Source of the DNA: Candidatus Promineofilum glycogenicum
Lineage (GTDB): Bacteria > Chloroflexota > Anaerolineae > Promineifilales > Promineifilaceae
Length of the DNA stretch: 64,000 nt
Reading direction: 5' to 3'
NCBI GenBank assembly: GCA_016707605.1
Contig: JADJHJ010000010.1
Coordinates: 1 to 64,000 of the forward strand
The translations under genes were made by a program, and so were the position numbers. Each line of letters opens with the position of its first letter. The stretch's first letter is position 1. The notes under the pieces were generated by a model that made no database searches, was not told the DNA's origin, and saw only the letters and a program-made list of their open reading frames with translations. Below are positions 41,766-50,150 of the stretch, piece by piece.

Positions 41766-41796
41766 AAGGCCCCAAATCGGGCTGATTTGGGGCCTT
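41766..41796 (-). terminator. Rho-independent terminator of the DNRLRE/Ig gene
   Basis: AAGGCCCCAAATC, loop of five, GATTTGGGGCCTT; on the minus strand it is followed by TTCTC. A perfect 13-bp stem, 29 bp after the gene's stop. Confidence 0.82.
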
Positions 41797-41824
41797 ACTC
41801 ATTTAGCGCTTATCGGGCCGGCGG

Positions 41825-43519
41825 TTAGTTGGTGTCCGGCACCACTGGCAGCCAGACCGTGGGCACGATGAACGGCGCAATCGTGTCCACAGCGATGGCG
41901 TTGCCCGGCCCCGCGGCCCACAGGCTGGTGTGGCCGGCGCTGTCGCGGGCGCGCACGCGGAACTCATAGACGCCGTCGCCCTGGTTGGCGATGAACTCGG
42001 CGCTGGGGTCGGGGTAGGAGGTCAGCCACGGCGTCCACGCCCCGCCGTTGAAGCGGAACTGCACCTCGAAGCTGTCGATGCGCGTGCCCGGCACAGGGAT
42101 GCCGCGCCACTGGACGACGAAGCGCGGCTGCTGCGTCACCGGCGACGAGAACGGGACGATTTCCGCCCCCGGGTCGCCGCCGGAGATGATTGTCTGGGCC
42201 TCGGCCTGCGGGCTCCACGGTTCGGTGTTGAGCACGAAGTCCAGGGCGCGGGCGCGGAAGCCGTAGGTCCAACCGACGGTCGCGCCGCTGAACACGGCCG
42301 AGGTGGCCGTCGAGTCGGTGACGAACGGCTGCCACGCGCCGCCGTTCACCTGCACCTGCACGTCATAGCGGGCGATGCCGGTTCCCGGCTGCGGGTCCAG
42401 ACCGCTCCAACTGACAGTGAAGGAGTCGCTGAAGGTGAATTGCGGCAGCGGATTGACGATGGAGTTGGGCGCCATGGTGTCGACGCGCGTGGCCGCCTGG
42501 GGGTTACTGGGCCAGGCGCTGACGTTGCCGGCCCAGTCGGTGGCCCGGACGCGGAACTCATAGAAGCCGGCGTTGACGCCGGTGAAGTTGGCCGAGGTGG
42601 CCGTCGTCTGCGACTGCCAGTTTTGCCACGCGCCGCCGTTCATCCGCGACTGCACGTCATAGAAGCGGATGCCGGCGCCGCCGCTATTGTCCTGGCCCGT
42701 CCACGTCACCTGAAATGTGCCTGGCGACCATTGCGGCAGCGGGTTGACGGTGGCCGTCGGGGCGACGTTGTCGATCTGATAGGTGACTCGAATGTGCGGG
42801 TGCAGTTGGTTGTTGGCGTTGATGGCGAAGAAGATGCGCTCGCGGCCGACGCCGGGCGACTCATCCCCTTGCAACATGAAGCCGTTGTTGGTGCGCACCT
42901 GCCACACCCACTCGCGCACCGGGCCGGTGATGTTGGCCTCGCGCCAGCCGGTCGCGGCCGGAATTTGGCCCACGCCGATCTCCGCCCCCCACTGGGGATT
43001 GAAGTTGTTCCAGGTGAGGATGTTGGGGTCCCACGCGGTCGTCAGGAAGCGGGCCAGGATGCCCATCGGCGCGTCGTTGGTCGGGGCGAAGCCGGCCACG
43101 TGCATGCGCAGCGTGGCGTTCTGGACGACCGCGTTACGCGGGATATTGGTCATCGGGAAGAACAGGAAGCTGCGCTGCGCCCCGTTGACTTGCGAGTTGA
43201 AACCAACACGCAGGAAGCTGTCGGTCGAGAAGTTGGTCGTCGGCCGGTTCGACGCCGTGAAGGTGTCGGCGCCGACCGGGACATCGATGGTGATGGTGGT
43301 CGCATCCCCGGAGCGCGTCTCGCTCACGATGGTCGGCTCCAGTTGCAGCGACTCATCCGGGATGCCGGTGTCGTTGGTTGGTTGCAGGGGATCCGGCTCA
43401 TTGCCGGCGTCCTGAGCCGAGACGGCGACAGTTGTCAGGGCCATGAGTAGAACAAGCAACAGGGTCAGCAACCCGCGGGCACGTCGGCTCGCCTGGCCGG
43501 TGGGGAGGTACTCGGACAT
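41825..43519 (-). CDS. Secreted DNRLRE-domain protein with Ig/FnIII-like repeats
   Basis: 564 residues. ATG 43519 is preceded at 10 bases by AAAGGAG; ATG 43528 is too close to it. After an Arg-rich n-region and a hydrophobic signal segment (GLLTLLLVLLMALTTVAVSAQ), residues about 75-240 form a DNRLRE/CBM96-type domain (FLRVGFNSQ, ATLRMHVAGF, TWNNFNPQWG, REWVWQ). Then come three to four Ig/FnIII-like repeats of about 95 residues, each with a VNPLPQ start, GIRFYDVQ or GIARYDVQ, NGGAWQ and YEFRVRA-D-AGN. It is likely a surface or matrix protein binding polysaccharide. A strong terminator follows. Confidence 0.82.
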   Translation of the reverse strand: MSEYLPTGQASRRARGLLTLLLVLLMALTTVAVSAQDAGNEPDPLQPTNDTGIPDESLQLEPTIVSETRSGDATTITIDVPVGADTFTASNRPTTNFSTDSFLRVGFNSQVNGAQRSFLFFPMTNIPRNAVVQNATLRMHVAGFAPTNDAPMGILARFLTTAWDPNILTWNNFNPQWGAEIGVGQIPAATGWREANITGPVREWVWQVRTNNGFMLQGDESPGVGRERIFFAINANNQLHPHIRVTYQIDNVAPTATVNPLPQWSPGTFQVTWTGQDNSGGAGIRFYDVQSRMNGGAWQNWQSQTTATSANFTGVNAGFYEFRVRATDWAGNVSAWPSNPQAATRVDTMAPNSIVNPLPQFTFSDSFTVSWSGLDPQPGTGIARYDVQVQVNGGAWQPFVTDSTATSAVFSGATVGWTYGFRARALDFVLNTEPWSPQAEAQTIISGGDPGAEIVPFSSPVTQQPRFVVQWRGIPVPGTRIDSFEVQFRFNGGAWTPWLTSYPDPSAEFIANQGDGVYEFRVRARDSAGHTSLWAAGPGNAIAVDTIAPFIVPTVWLPVVPDTN

Positions 43520-43781
43520 ATGTGTCATGCTCCTTTGAATTTCGACGGACAACGGCCCGGTCGCGGGCCGGGCAGCAACAGATACTACTAATATTATAGA
43601 ATGGACAATTGACGTAACGCAACCCCTACAAATGATCTGGGTATTATTGCTTGCGGAGTGGCGCGTGACTCTGCCCGCCGTGGGCGCACCCGTTTCATTC
43701 ATTGTCCTCAACAAGTATGGATATTCGTGGGATTAACGGTATACTGCTATTGAGGAAAGTCTGTCCCAAGCGAGGTGGCGC
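43520..43781. other. Divergent intergenic region
   Basis: 262 bp between divergent genes. AT-richer than its surroundings. It holds TATACT at 43740-43745, about 37 bp before the HhH gene, as a likely -10 without a matching -35, and TAATATTATAGAATGG near 43590-43606, which may be the promoter core of the minus-strand gene. No coding signal. Confidence 0.4.
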
Positions 43782-45656
43782 ATGAACTTCTGGACCGGTC
43801 TCATTCTAGGGATCATCATTGGCTGGCTGGTCGAGTGGATCATCGATTGGCTATTCTGGCGGCGCGATATGGGCGTCGCCCCCGACGACGAACTGGTGGC
43901 CGAGCAACGCGCGGCCGAACTTGACAGCGAATGGCAGGACCGCCTGGCCGCCGCCGAAGACGATTACCATGGCCGCCTGGCCGCCGTCGAGGCGGAGTGG
44001 CGCGCCCGCCTCGACCTCAATGAGCAGCAGTGGCAAGACCAATTTGCCGCCGTCGAGGCCGACCGCACCGACCTGCGCACCCAACTGGCCGACGCTGCCG
44101 CCCTGTCGACGCTGGCCGTCGCCGGCGCAGTGGCCGGCGAGGACGCCGGGGCCGGCGCGGACGAGGCGGCCGGCGATAGCGGCGATGACCGCATCATAGA
44201 CGGATTCGCCGTCGAGAGCGATGACGATGACATCGTAGACGAATTCGCCATCGAAAGTGATGACGACCGCCTCGTTGACGAATTCGACACGCCGGTGACG
44301 GATGGCTTGATCATCCTGCCGGCCGCCGACGAGTTTGCCGCTGACTACACGCCCCCGCCGGCTGAGTTCGCCGACGCCGCGAGCTACGCGCCGGCGGCCG
44401 AGGACGACTATGCCACGCGCGACCTGACGCCTGTTGCCGATGAGTACGACACGCGCGACCTGACGCCCGTCGCGCCCATCGCGCCCCGCCGCGACGACCT
44501 GAGCCGCGTGCGCGGCATCGGCCCGCGCTACGCCGCGCTGCTGGCCGAGCGCGGCATCGTCACCTACGACGACCTGGCCGCGGCCGACCCGGAGCAACTG
44601 CGGGCCATCATCAACCCCGGCCCCATGCATCGCCTCAACTTCACCAGTTGGACCGCCCAGGCGGCGGCCTTTGCCGCCACGCGCGACACGGCCGCCGGTG
44701 ATGACCTGACCAAGCTGGAAGGCATCGGCCCCATGTATGCCGCCCGCCTCAACGACAAGGGCATCACCACCTTCGCCCAACTGGCCGCGACCGACGAGGG
44801 CACGCTGGCCGACGTGATCAGCGCCCCGGCCTGGCGGCGCATCAACTACGCCGACTGGAAGGCTCAGGCCGAACTGGCCGCCGCCGGCGACACAGCCGGC
44901 TTGCAGGCATTGCAGACCCGTCTCTTCCGGCGCGAAGGGGACAACCTGGGTCTCATTCGCGGCATCGGCCAGCGTTCGGCCACCGGGCTGCGCGCCGCCG
45001 GCTTCGACACCTTCGCCGCGCTGGCCGCGGCCACGCCGCAACAGGTCGAAGAGGCCGTGCGCGCCGCCGGCGGCCGGGGCGGCGACTATGAGGCCTGGAT
45101 CGCCGAGGCCGGCCAACGCGCCGCCGGCCGCCGCGTGCCCCGGGCCACCCGCCGCGTCAAAGCGGCCTACGTCGTCGCCTGCCCGCAGGACCTGTCGGCC
45201 GTGCCCGGCATCGGCACTGTTTTTGAGCAGCGCCTCTACGCCGCCGGCATCGGCAGCTATTGGGAACTGGCCGAGCTGCCGACCGACGAACTGGAACGCA
45301 TCCTCGGCGAGCGGCCCGGCGGGGTGAGCATCGCCGCCATCAAAACCGCGGCCATGCAACTGGCCGCCACCAGTAACTCCATCGGCCGCGCCTGGGACGG
45401 CACACCGCCCGACGACTTCGAGGAAGTGGGCGGCATCGGCGAGATCTATGAGCGCCGCCTCTACGAAGCGGGCATCTGCACCTTCGCCGCGCTGGCCGCC
45501 ACCGCGCCGGAGCGGCTGGCCGAAATCTGCCAGGCCCCCCACATGCGCCTGCGCCGATTACGCCGCCTGGATCGCCCACGCCGCCGAGCTGACCGCGGCA
45601 AGGAGCGGCTAAGCCATGACCCGCTATCGTTCGCCCGAAGAGATCCGGCGCTTTGA
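43782..45656 (+). CDS. Membrane-anchored protein with five helix-hairpin-helix repeats (C-terminal frame break)
   Basis: An N-terminal TM helix (LILGIIIGWLVEWIIDWLFW), a coiled-coil-like acidic stretch (residues 40-110), a disordered Asp/Ala-rich region, then five repeats starting about residues 240, 305, 390, 475 and 555. Each has the pattern x-L-x-x-hydrophobic-x-GIG-x9-L-x-x-x-G-hydrophobic-x-(T/S)-(Y/F)-x-x-L-A, as in DUF4332-like/Rad51 N-terminal HhH modules. Near 45553 one extra base breaks the frame; the other frame gives ADYAAWIAHAAELTAARSG and stop 45612, four bases before the next gene. So the natural end is 45612. It may bind DNA or protein at the membrane. Confidence 0.78.
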   Translation: MNFWTGLILGIIIGWLVEWIIDWLFWRRDMGVAPDDELVAEQRAAELDSEWQDRLAAAEDDYHGRLAAVEAEWRARLDLNEQQWQDQFAAVEADRTDLRTQLADAAALSTLAVAGAVAGEDAGAGADEAAGDSGDDRIIDGFAVESDDDDIVDEFAIESDDDRLVDEFDTPVTDGLIILPAADEFAADYTPPPAEFADAASYAPAAEDDYATRDLTPVADEYDTRDLTPVAPIAPRRDDLSRVRGIGPRYAALLAERGIVTYDDLAAADPEQLRAIINPGPMHRLNFTSWTAQAAAFAATRDTAAGDDLTKLEGIGPMYAARLNDKGITTFAQLAATDEGTLADVISAPAWRRINYADWKAQAELAAAGDTAGLQALQTRLFRREGDNLGLIRGIGQRSATGLRAAGFDTFAALAAATPQQVEEAVRAAGGRGGDYEAWIAEAGQRAAGRRVPRATRRVKAAYVVACPQDLSAVPGIGTVFEQRLYAAGIGSYWELAELPTDELERILGERPGGVSIAAIKTAAMQLAATSNSIGRAWDGTPPDDFEEVGGIGEIYERRLYEAGICTFAALAATAPERLAEICQAPHMRLRRLRRLDRPRRRADRGKERLSHDPLSFARRDPAL

Positions 45657-47403
45657 TCTAATGAAGCTGGGCGTGTTGCTGCTGCTTATCGTCCTGCTCA
45701 TTCTGACCTGGATTCTGACCCGCGACAATGGCCCGCTCGACCTGGTGGGTGAGCCGGAGGCGACGGCCGTGGCTGAAGGTACGGCCGCCGCCGATGGGCT
45801 GACCCGCGAGCCGGGCACGGTGGTTGCGCCCACCCTGGCGCCGTTGGCCATCAATCCGCCGACTGACGCGCTGCCTATCGATGGGCTGACGCTGAGCGGC
45901 GTGGCCGGGCCGGGAGCGCAAGTGCAGGTGTTGGCCGACGGCCAACCGCTCGGCCTGGCCAGCGCCGGCACGGATGGCGTGTGGTCGCTGACGGCGGCAC
46001 TGCCCGCCGGGCCGCACGTTCTCGTCGCCCAAACGCTCGACAACGTCGGCGGGGTCGTGGCCGAATCCGCGCCGCTGACCATCACCGTGGGCGAAGCGCC
46101 CATCGCGTCATCTCAAATCACTTTCCAACCGCTGAGCGACGCCTGGTCGCTGGCCGGCGTGGCCGCGCCGGGCACAACCGTCACCATCCTGTCGGGCGGC
46201 GCGGTGCTGGGCGAAACGACAGCCGATGACACCGGCGCGTGGTCGCTCGCCTTGCCCGCCGCGGGGCTGGGCGGCGAACTCGCCATCCAGTCTACTGACG
46301 CGGCCGGGGCGCTCGTCACCACGACGGTGGCTGTCGGCCCGCGCCCGCCGAGTATCACCGCGCCCGGCCAAATCGCCACTGCCCCGGACGGCCGCGGCTT
46401 GCTTATCGTGCCCGTGGGCGTCGCCGCCTGGACGGGGCGCGCCACGCCGGGTACACAGGTGGAGGTCGTCGTTGACGGGCAGAGCACCGGTGTGGCTACC
46501 GTTGATGACGGCGGTAACTGGTCGCTGCCGGTTGATTTGCCGGCCGGGTCGCACACCGTTCAGATCAACAGCCTTGACGCCGCCGGCGTCTTGCTGGCCG
46601 CCGGTCCATCGCTCGCGGTCGCCTCCGAAACGGCCATTGTGGAAGGCTCCGGCACGCCGATTGCCGAAGCGACAGCGGTGGCGGAAACCACGCCCGACGC
46701 CGAGACGACCCCGGCCACCGAGCCGGCGGCCGACACCCTCCTGGCCGCGCTCCAGGGCCGGCCGGAACTCTCGACCCTGCTGGCCGCGGCCGACGCCGCC
46801 GGGCTGGCCGAGACGCTGGCCGGGCCGGCGGCGTTGACCGTCTTCGCCCCGACCAACGACGCCTTTGCCGCCCTGCCGCAGAGCGCCGTCGATACCCTGC
46901 TGGCTAACCCGGAGGCGCTGGCCGCGCTGCTGCGCTATCACGTGGCCCGCGGGCGCTACACCGCCGCCGATCTGCGCATCGTGCAGCCGGCGACGCTCGA
47001 CGGCCGGTTGCTGACCATCGCGCCGCAGGGCGACAGCATCACCGTCAACGGCGCGACCGTGCTGGCCGCCGACGTGGCCGCCGGCAACGGCCTCATCCAC
47101 GTCGTCGACCGCATCCTGTTGCCGCCGCTGGCCGCCGGGGTGCGCCCGCCGGTCATTGACGAGTCGGGCGTGCCCACCTTTGTCGGGCCGCGGCTGACGG
47201 TCGTCGGCACGGCCGAGCCGGGGCGCGCCGTCCGCGTCGAGATCGACGGCCAGGCGTTCGGCGAGGCAACTATCGTCGACGCTGGCGGCAACTGGTCGGT
47301 CAGCGGCGACGTGGCCGCGGGCGAGCACCAGATTGTCGCCTTCATGCTCAATGGCGCGACGCTGGAGGCGTTCTCGCGGCCGGTGGCCCTGGTCGTCCGG
47401 TAG
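45616..47403 (+). CDS. Membrane-anchored protein with Ig-like repeats and a fasciclin domain
   Basis: 595 residues. One N-terminal TM segment (LGVLLLLIVLLILTWIL), then three to four Big-type Ig modules of about 90 residues (LSGVAGPGAQVQVLADGQPLG...GVWSLTAALPAGPH; AGVAAPGTTVTILSGGAVLG), a Thr/Ala/Pro linker, a fasciclin domain at about 370-505 (LTVFAPTNDAFAALPQ, LLRYHVARGRYTAADL, VHVVDRILLPP-like end) and one more Ig module. Fasciclin domains mediate adhesion. It begins four bases after the natural end of the HhH gene, so the two are one operon. Likely role: surface adhesion or filament structure. Confidence 0.83.
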   Translation: MTRYRSPEEIRRFDLMKLGVLLLLIVLLILTWILTRDNGPLDLVGEPEATAVAEGTAAADGLTREPGTVVAPTLAPLAINPPTDALPIDGLTLSGVAGPGAQVQVLADGQPLGLASAGTDGVWSLTAALPAGPHVLVAQTLDNVGGVVAESAPLTITVGEAPIASSQITFQPLSDAWSLAGVAAPGTTVTILSGGAVLGETTADDTGAWSLALPAAGLGGELAIQSTDAAGALVTTTVAVGPRPPSITAPGQIATAPDGRGLLIVPVGVAAWTGRATPGTQVEVVVDGQSTGVATVDDGGNWSLPVDLPAGSHTVQINSLDAAGVLLAAGPSLAVASETAIVEGSGTPIAEATAVAETTPDAETTPATEPAADTLLAALQGRPELSTLLAAADAAGLAETLAGPAALTVFAPTNDAFAALPQSAVDTLLANPEALAALLRYHVARGRYTAADLRIVQPATLDGRLLTIAPQGDSITVNGATVLAADVAAGNGLIHVVDRILLPPLAAGVRPPVIDESGVPTFVGPRLTVVGTAEPGRAVRVEIDGQAFGEATIVDAGGNWSVSGDVAAGEHQIVAFMLNGATLEAFSRPVALVVR

Positions 47404-47500
47404 ACAGCCCGGCGTAATTAGTGCCGGTTGACAACTGAACCGTGTAGAATGTGGCTATACCAAGGGGCCGCCGGGAAGTGCAGCCAAGGAGAGTGGGACG

Positions 47501-47803
47501 ATGGGCGATGATTTGATGGGCATGTTGTCGCAGATGGACGACGCCGACGATGAGAACAACGCCGGCGACAAGGGCATGGCCGACCTGTTGGGCAGTCTGA
47601 TGGGTGGCGGTGGCGGCGGCGGCGACAGCGCGGGCGGCCTGGGCGCGCTGCTCGGCGGCCTCATGGGTGGCGGGGCAAGCCAGAGCGCCGGCAGCGGCAC
47701 GAGCGGCAGCGCCGACGACATGATGGGCATGCTCGGCGGCCTGATGGGCGGCGGGCAGGCCAGAGCGCCGGCAGCGGCGCGAGCGGCAGCGCCGACGACA
47801 TGA
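47501..47803 (+). CDS. Gly/Leu/Met-rich repeat protein, N-terminal part before frame break
   Basis: ATG 47501 follows AAGGAGAG. An acidic start (MGDDLMGMLSQMDDADDENN) leads to repeated LLGGLMGGG and GSADDMMGMLGG units encoded by an 81-bp direct repeat (47651, 47732, 47812). The second unit is one base short (GGG instead of GGGG near 47754), so the frame turns to RAPAAARAAAPTT and stops at 47803. The other frame continues the same repeat without interruption (47800-48459). It is most likely one gene; the break is either an assembly error or slippage in a G-run. Confidence 0.68.
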   Translation: MGDDLMGMLSQMDDADDENNAGDKGMADLLGSLMGGGGGGGDSAGGLGALLGGLMGGGASQSAGSGTSGSADDMMGMLGGLMGGGQARAPAAARAAAPTT

Positions 47804-47820
47804 TGGGCATGCTTGGCGGC
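47651..47820. repeat. 81-bp tandem repeat inside a coding region
   Basis: Two full units (47651-47731, 47732-47811) and the start of a third at 47812, more than 90% identical over CTCGGCGGCC...CATGATGGGCATG. Unit 2 is 80 bp because of the missing G. Confidence 0.85.
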
Positions 47821-48459
47821 CTGATGGGCGGCGGGGCAACCGAAAGCGCCGGCGGCAGCGACGCCGGCGGCCTGGGCGGGCTGCTGGGTGGCCTGCTCGG
47901 TGGTGGTGGCGGTGCCGGCGGTCTGGGCGGGTTGCTGGGCGGCCTGATGGGCGGCGGCGGCGCGCCTGCGACGTTTGGCGGCGGTGGCGGCGGGGCGATG
48001 CTGCCCTTTGCCGACACCCTGGCCGAGAAGTTGGGCATTTCGCCGCAGATGGCCAATACCCTCATCATGGGCGCTATCGGCCTGCTGACGGCCTCGATGG
48101 CCAAGAAGAAGCAGACCGGCCGCAGCGTGGGCCTGGCCGATATGACCGACAGCGACTACATCCGCTCCAGCGGCATGGCCTCGCGCCTGTCGTCTCAGAT
48201 GGGCATCAGCGAGGACGACGCCGTTTATGGTCTGCAACAAGCGATGGGCCTGATGGCCACGCAGGCCGGCGCGGCGACTGCCCAACCCAAGAAGCCCGCG
48301 GCCAAGAAGACCACGGCCCGCAAGGCCACCACCGACCCGGCGGCCCCCAAACCGGCTAAGAAAACCACTCGCAAGTCGACCAAAACGACACCCAAGAAGA
48401 AATCCTCAACGTCGGATACCGGCTCCGACTTTATGGATCTGTTGGACGATCCCCGCTAG
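47800..48459 (+). CDS. Gly-rich, Lys-tailed protein (continuation after frame break)
   Basis: Continues the LLGGLMGGG repeats, then a conserved-looking domain (about residues 68-165): ADTLAEKLGISPQMANTLIMGAIGLL and SDYIRSSGMASRLSSQMGISEDDAVYGLQQ. The C-terminal 45 residues are a Lys/Ala/Pro/Thr tail (KKPAAKKTTARKATT, KKTTRKSTKTTPKKK) like histone-H1-type or HU-extension tails, ending in an acidic FMDLLDDP. The gly-rich loops plus basic tail suggest a nucleoid- or polyanion-binding protein. The first Met here is internal, so translation probably starts at 47501. No exact family is recognised. Confidence 0.7.
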   Translation: MMGMLGGLMGGGATESAGGSDAGGLGGLLGGLLGGGGGAGGLGGLLGGLMGGGGAPATFGGGGGGAMLPFADTLAEKLGISPQMANTLIMGAIGLLTASMAKKKQTGRSVGLADMTDSDYIRSSGMASRLSSQMGISEDDAVYGLQQAMGLMATQAGAATAQPKKPAAKKTTARKATTDPAAPKPAKKTTRKSTKTTPKKKSSTSDTGSDFMDLLDDPR

Positions 48460-48465
48460 CGCCTG

Positions 48466-48530
48466 TCGCTGAAGCCGGATCAACGGCGGCGAGAATCCGG
48501 TTCGCCAACCCGCCGCCGCCCAACGTTAGC
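48466..48530. repeat. TCGCTGAAG...GGTTCGCCAACCCGCCGCCG dispersed hairpin
   Basis: CGGCGGCG...CGCCGCCG arms enclose AGAATCCGGTTCGCCAACC. Related to 13300-13345 and probably a terminator after the Lys-tailed protein. Confidence 0.5.
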
Positions 48531-48559
48531 AGTATTGAACAGTAATTTTGGAGGAAATC

Positions 48560-48934
48560 ATGATCAAGGAATTCCGTGAGTTCATCATGCGTGGCAATGT
48601 CATGGACCTGGCCGTGGCCGTCATCATCGGCGGCGCTTTCACGGCGATCGTCAACTCGCTGGTCAATGACATCATCATGCCCATCATCGGCATCATCCTG
48701 GGCGGCGTCGACTTCACGTCGCTGGCTATTCCGGTCGGGGATGCCCTCATCACCTATGGCAACTTCATCCAGGCGATCATCAACTTCCTGCTGATCGCCC
48801 TGGTGCTCTTCCTGCTCATCCGGGCCATGAACCGGATGAATCGCAAGAAGGTCGAGGCCCCGGCCCCGCCGGTGCCGTCGGTGGAAGAAAAGCTGCTGAC
48901 TGAGATCCGCGATCTGCTGCGCGCCCAGCGCTAG
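48560..48934 (+). CDS. mscL: Large-conductance mechanosensitive channel MscL
   Basis: 124 residues from ATG 48560 (GGAGG at 48550). KEFREFIMRGNVMDLAVAVIIGGAFTAIV is the MscL N-terminal helix and TM1 pore; IIGIILGGVDFTSL, then ITYGNFIQAIINFLLIALVLFLLIRAMNRM is TM2; the cytoplasmic end SVEEKLLTEIRDLLRAQR is the C-terminal bundle. The homopentamer opens under membrane tension to release solutes in osmotic downshock. Length normal, intact. A strong GC hairpin follows. Confidence 0.95.
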   Translation: MIKEFREFIMRGNVMDLAVAVIIGGAFTAIVNSLVNDIIMPIIGIILGGVDFTSLAIPVGDALITYGNFIQAIINFLLIALVLFLLIRAMNRMNRKKVEAPAPPVPSVEEKLLTEIRDLLRAQR

Positions 48935-48948
48935 ACCATCAAACAGGG

Positions 48949-48990
48949 CGCGGCGGCGCGGCGCGGCCGGTTTCGCGCCGCGCCGCCGCG
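48949..48990 (+). terminator. GC-rich hairpin after mscL
   Basis: Arms 48949-48965 and 48974-48990 are perfect 17-base complements of alternating CGG/GCC, loop of eight. No U-tract follows, so it may slow rather than end transcription. Confidence 0.6.
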
Positions 48991-49028
48991 CCGCTTAACA
49001 CGACATTCATTGGTGTGGAGGGGTTATC

Positions 49029-50066
49029 ATGTCCATCTTTCGTCGCATCATCGGCTTCCTCATGATCATCGTGGCCATTCTCGGGCTGGTTATCGCCGGC
49101 GCGGGGGCCTTCTTCGCTAACCGAGCCATTGACGCCACCGTCACCAGCCTGAACTCCGTGGTCGATACCCTGGGCACGACAGTCGATACGTCGACGGCCA
49201 GCCTGCGCAACGTCCAGGCCACGCTGACCGAAGTCGGCGCGACCCTCGACACCGTCTCCGTGACCGCCGGCAACGCCTCCACCACCCTGGTTGACACGCA
49301 ACCGCTGCTGGAGCAGGTGACGACGCTGACCACCGAGACGCTGCCGGCCAGCCTCGACGCCGTCAACGTCGCCGTGCCCAACCTGGCCGGCATCGCCGGC
49401 ACCATCGACACGACGCTGTCCCGCCTCAGCGACTTCCAGTTGGAGCGTACCTTCCTGGGCCAGAGCTTCAACTTCGATCTGGGCATCGATTACAGCCCGA
49501 CCGAGCCGTTCGACGAGGCCGTGCTGCAAGTCGGCGAGAGCCTGGCGGATGTACCCGAACAGTTGCGCGCCCTGGAGGGCAATCTCCAGACTTCGATCAC
49601 CAACATCGGGGCCATTGGCCAGAACATTGACCAGTTGTCGACCAACATCGACGGCATCAACACCACCGTCCAGCAGTACATCCCCCTGCTCGACCAGTAC
49701 ATCGGCGTGCTCGACCAGACGACGGCCTCGCTGGAGAACGCCCGCGCCCAGGTGAACGCCAATCTGAACACCATCAAGCTGGTGGCCACGGGCCTGCTGG
49801 CCTGGTTCGCTCTCTACCAGATCGTGCCCCTCTACGTCGGCTACCGGATGCTGAGCGACAAGGTCGTTGAGGGTACGTTCAAGGAGCGGGTGGAAGAGAT
49901 AGACGACGCGCCCGCCTACAGCGCCGCGGTGACGCAGCGCTACGAGGACGACGCCGCCGACGCGCGCGAAGCCGCTGCACGGGCCAGAGAAGCAGCCGAG
50001 GACGCCGCCAAACAGGCCGAGGACGCGGCCGAAAATGCCGCGGCCGACGCGGGCCTCGCCTCTTAA
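49029..50066 (+). CDS. Coiled-coil membrane protein of unknown function
   Basis: 345 residues from ATG 49029 (GGAGGGG upstream). TM helix 1 (IIGFLMIIVAILGLVIAGAGAFF), then about 210 residues of heptad-like Thr/Val/Leu-rich sequence (LNSVVDTLGTTVDTSTASLRNVQATLTEVG and similar), predicted extracytoplasmic coiled coil resembling methyl-accepting or MCE-associated stalks; TM helix 2 (LVATGLLAWFALYQIVPLYVGY) and an Ala/Glu/Asp-rich helical tail. No catalytic motif. It lies between mscL and a GH63 gene in one orientation. It may be an envelope scaffold. Confidence 0.72.
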   Translation: MSIFRRIIGFLMIIVAILGLVIAGAGAFFANRAIDATVTSLNSVVDTLGTTVDTSTASLRNVQATLTEVGATLDTVSVTAGNASTTLVDTQPLLEQVTTLTTETLPASLDAVNVAVPNLAGIAGTIDTTLSRLSDFQLERTFLGQSFNFDLGIDYSPTEPFDEAVLQVGESLADVPEQLRALEGNLQTSITNIGAIGQNIDQLSTNIDGINTTVQQYIPLLDQYIGVLDQTTASLENARAQVNANLNTIKLVATGLLAWFALYQIVPLYVGYRMLSDKVVEGTFKERVEEIDDAPAYSAAVTQRYEDDAADAREAAARAREAAEDAAKQAEDAAENAAADAGLAS

Positions 50067-50080
50067 TCGCCCCATTAGCG

Positions 50081-50114
50081 GGCGGCCGGACGCAGGGTGT
50101 TGCGCCCGGCCGCC
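50081..50114 (+). terminator. Hairpin between coiled-coil gene and GH63 gene
   Basis: GGCGGCCGG (50081-50089) pairs with CCGGCCGCC (50106-50114), with an inner CGCA/TGCG pair. No U-tract. Confidence 0.5.
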
Positions 50115-50150
50115 TGACGCCCTAATTCAGACAGAAACACCGGATAGACG

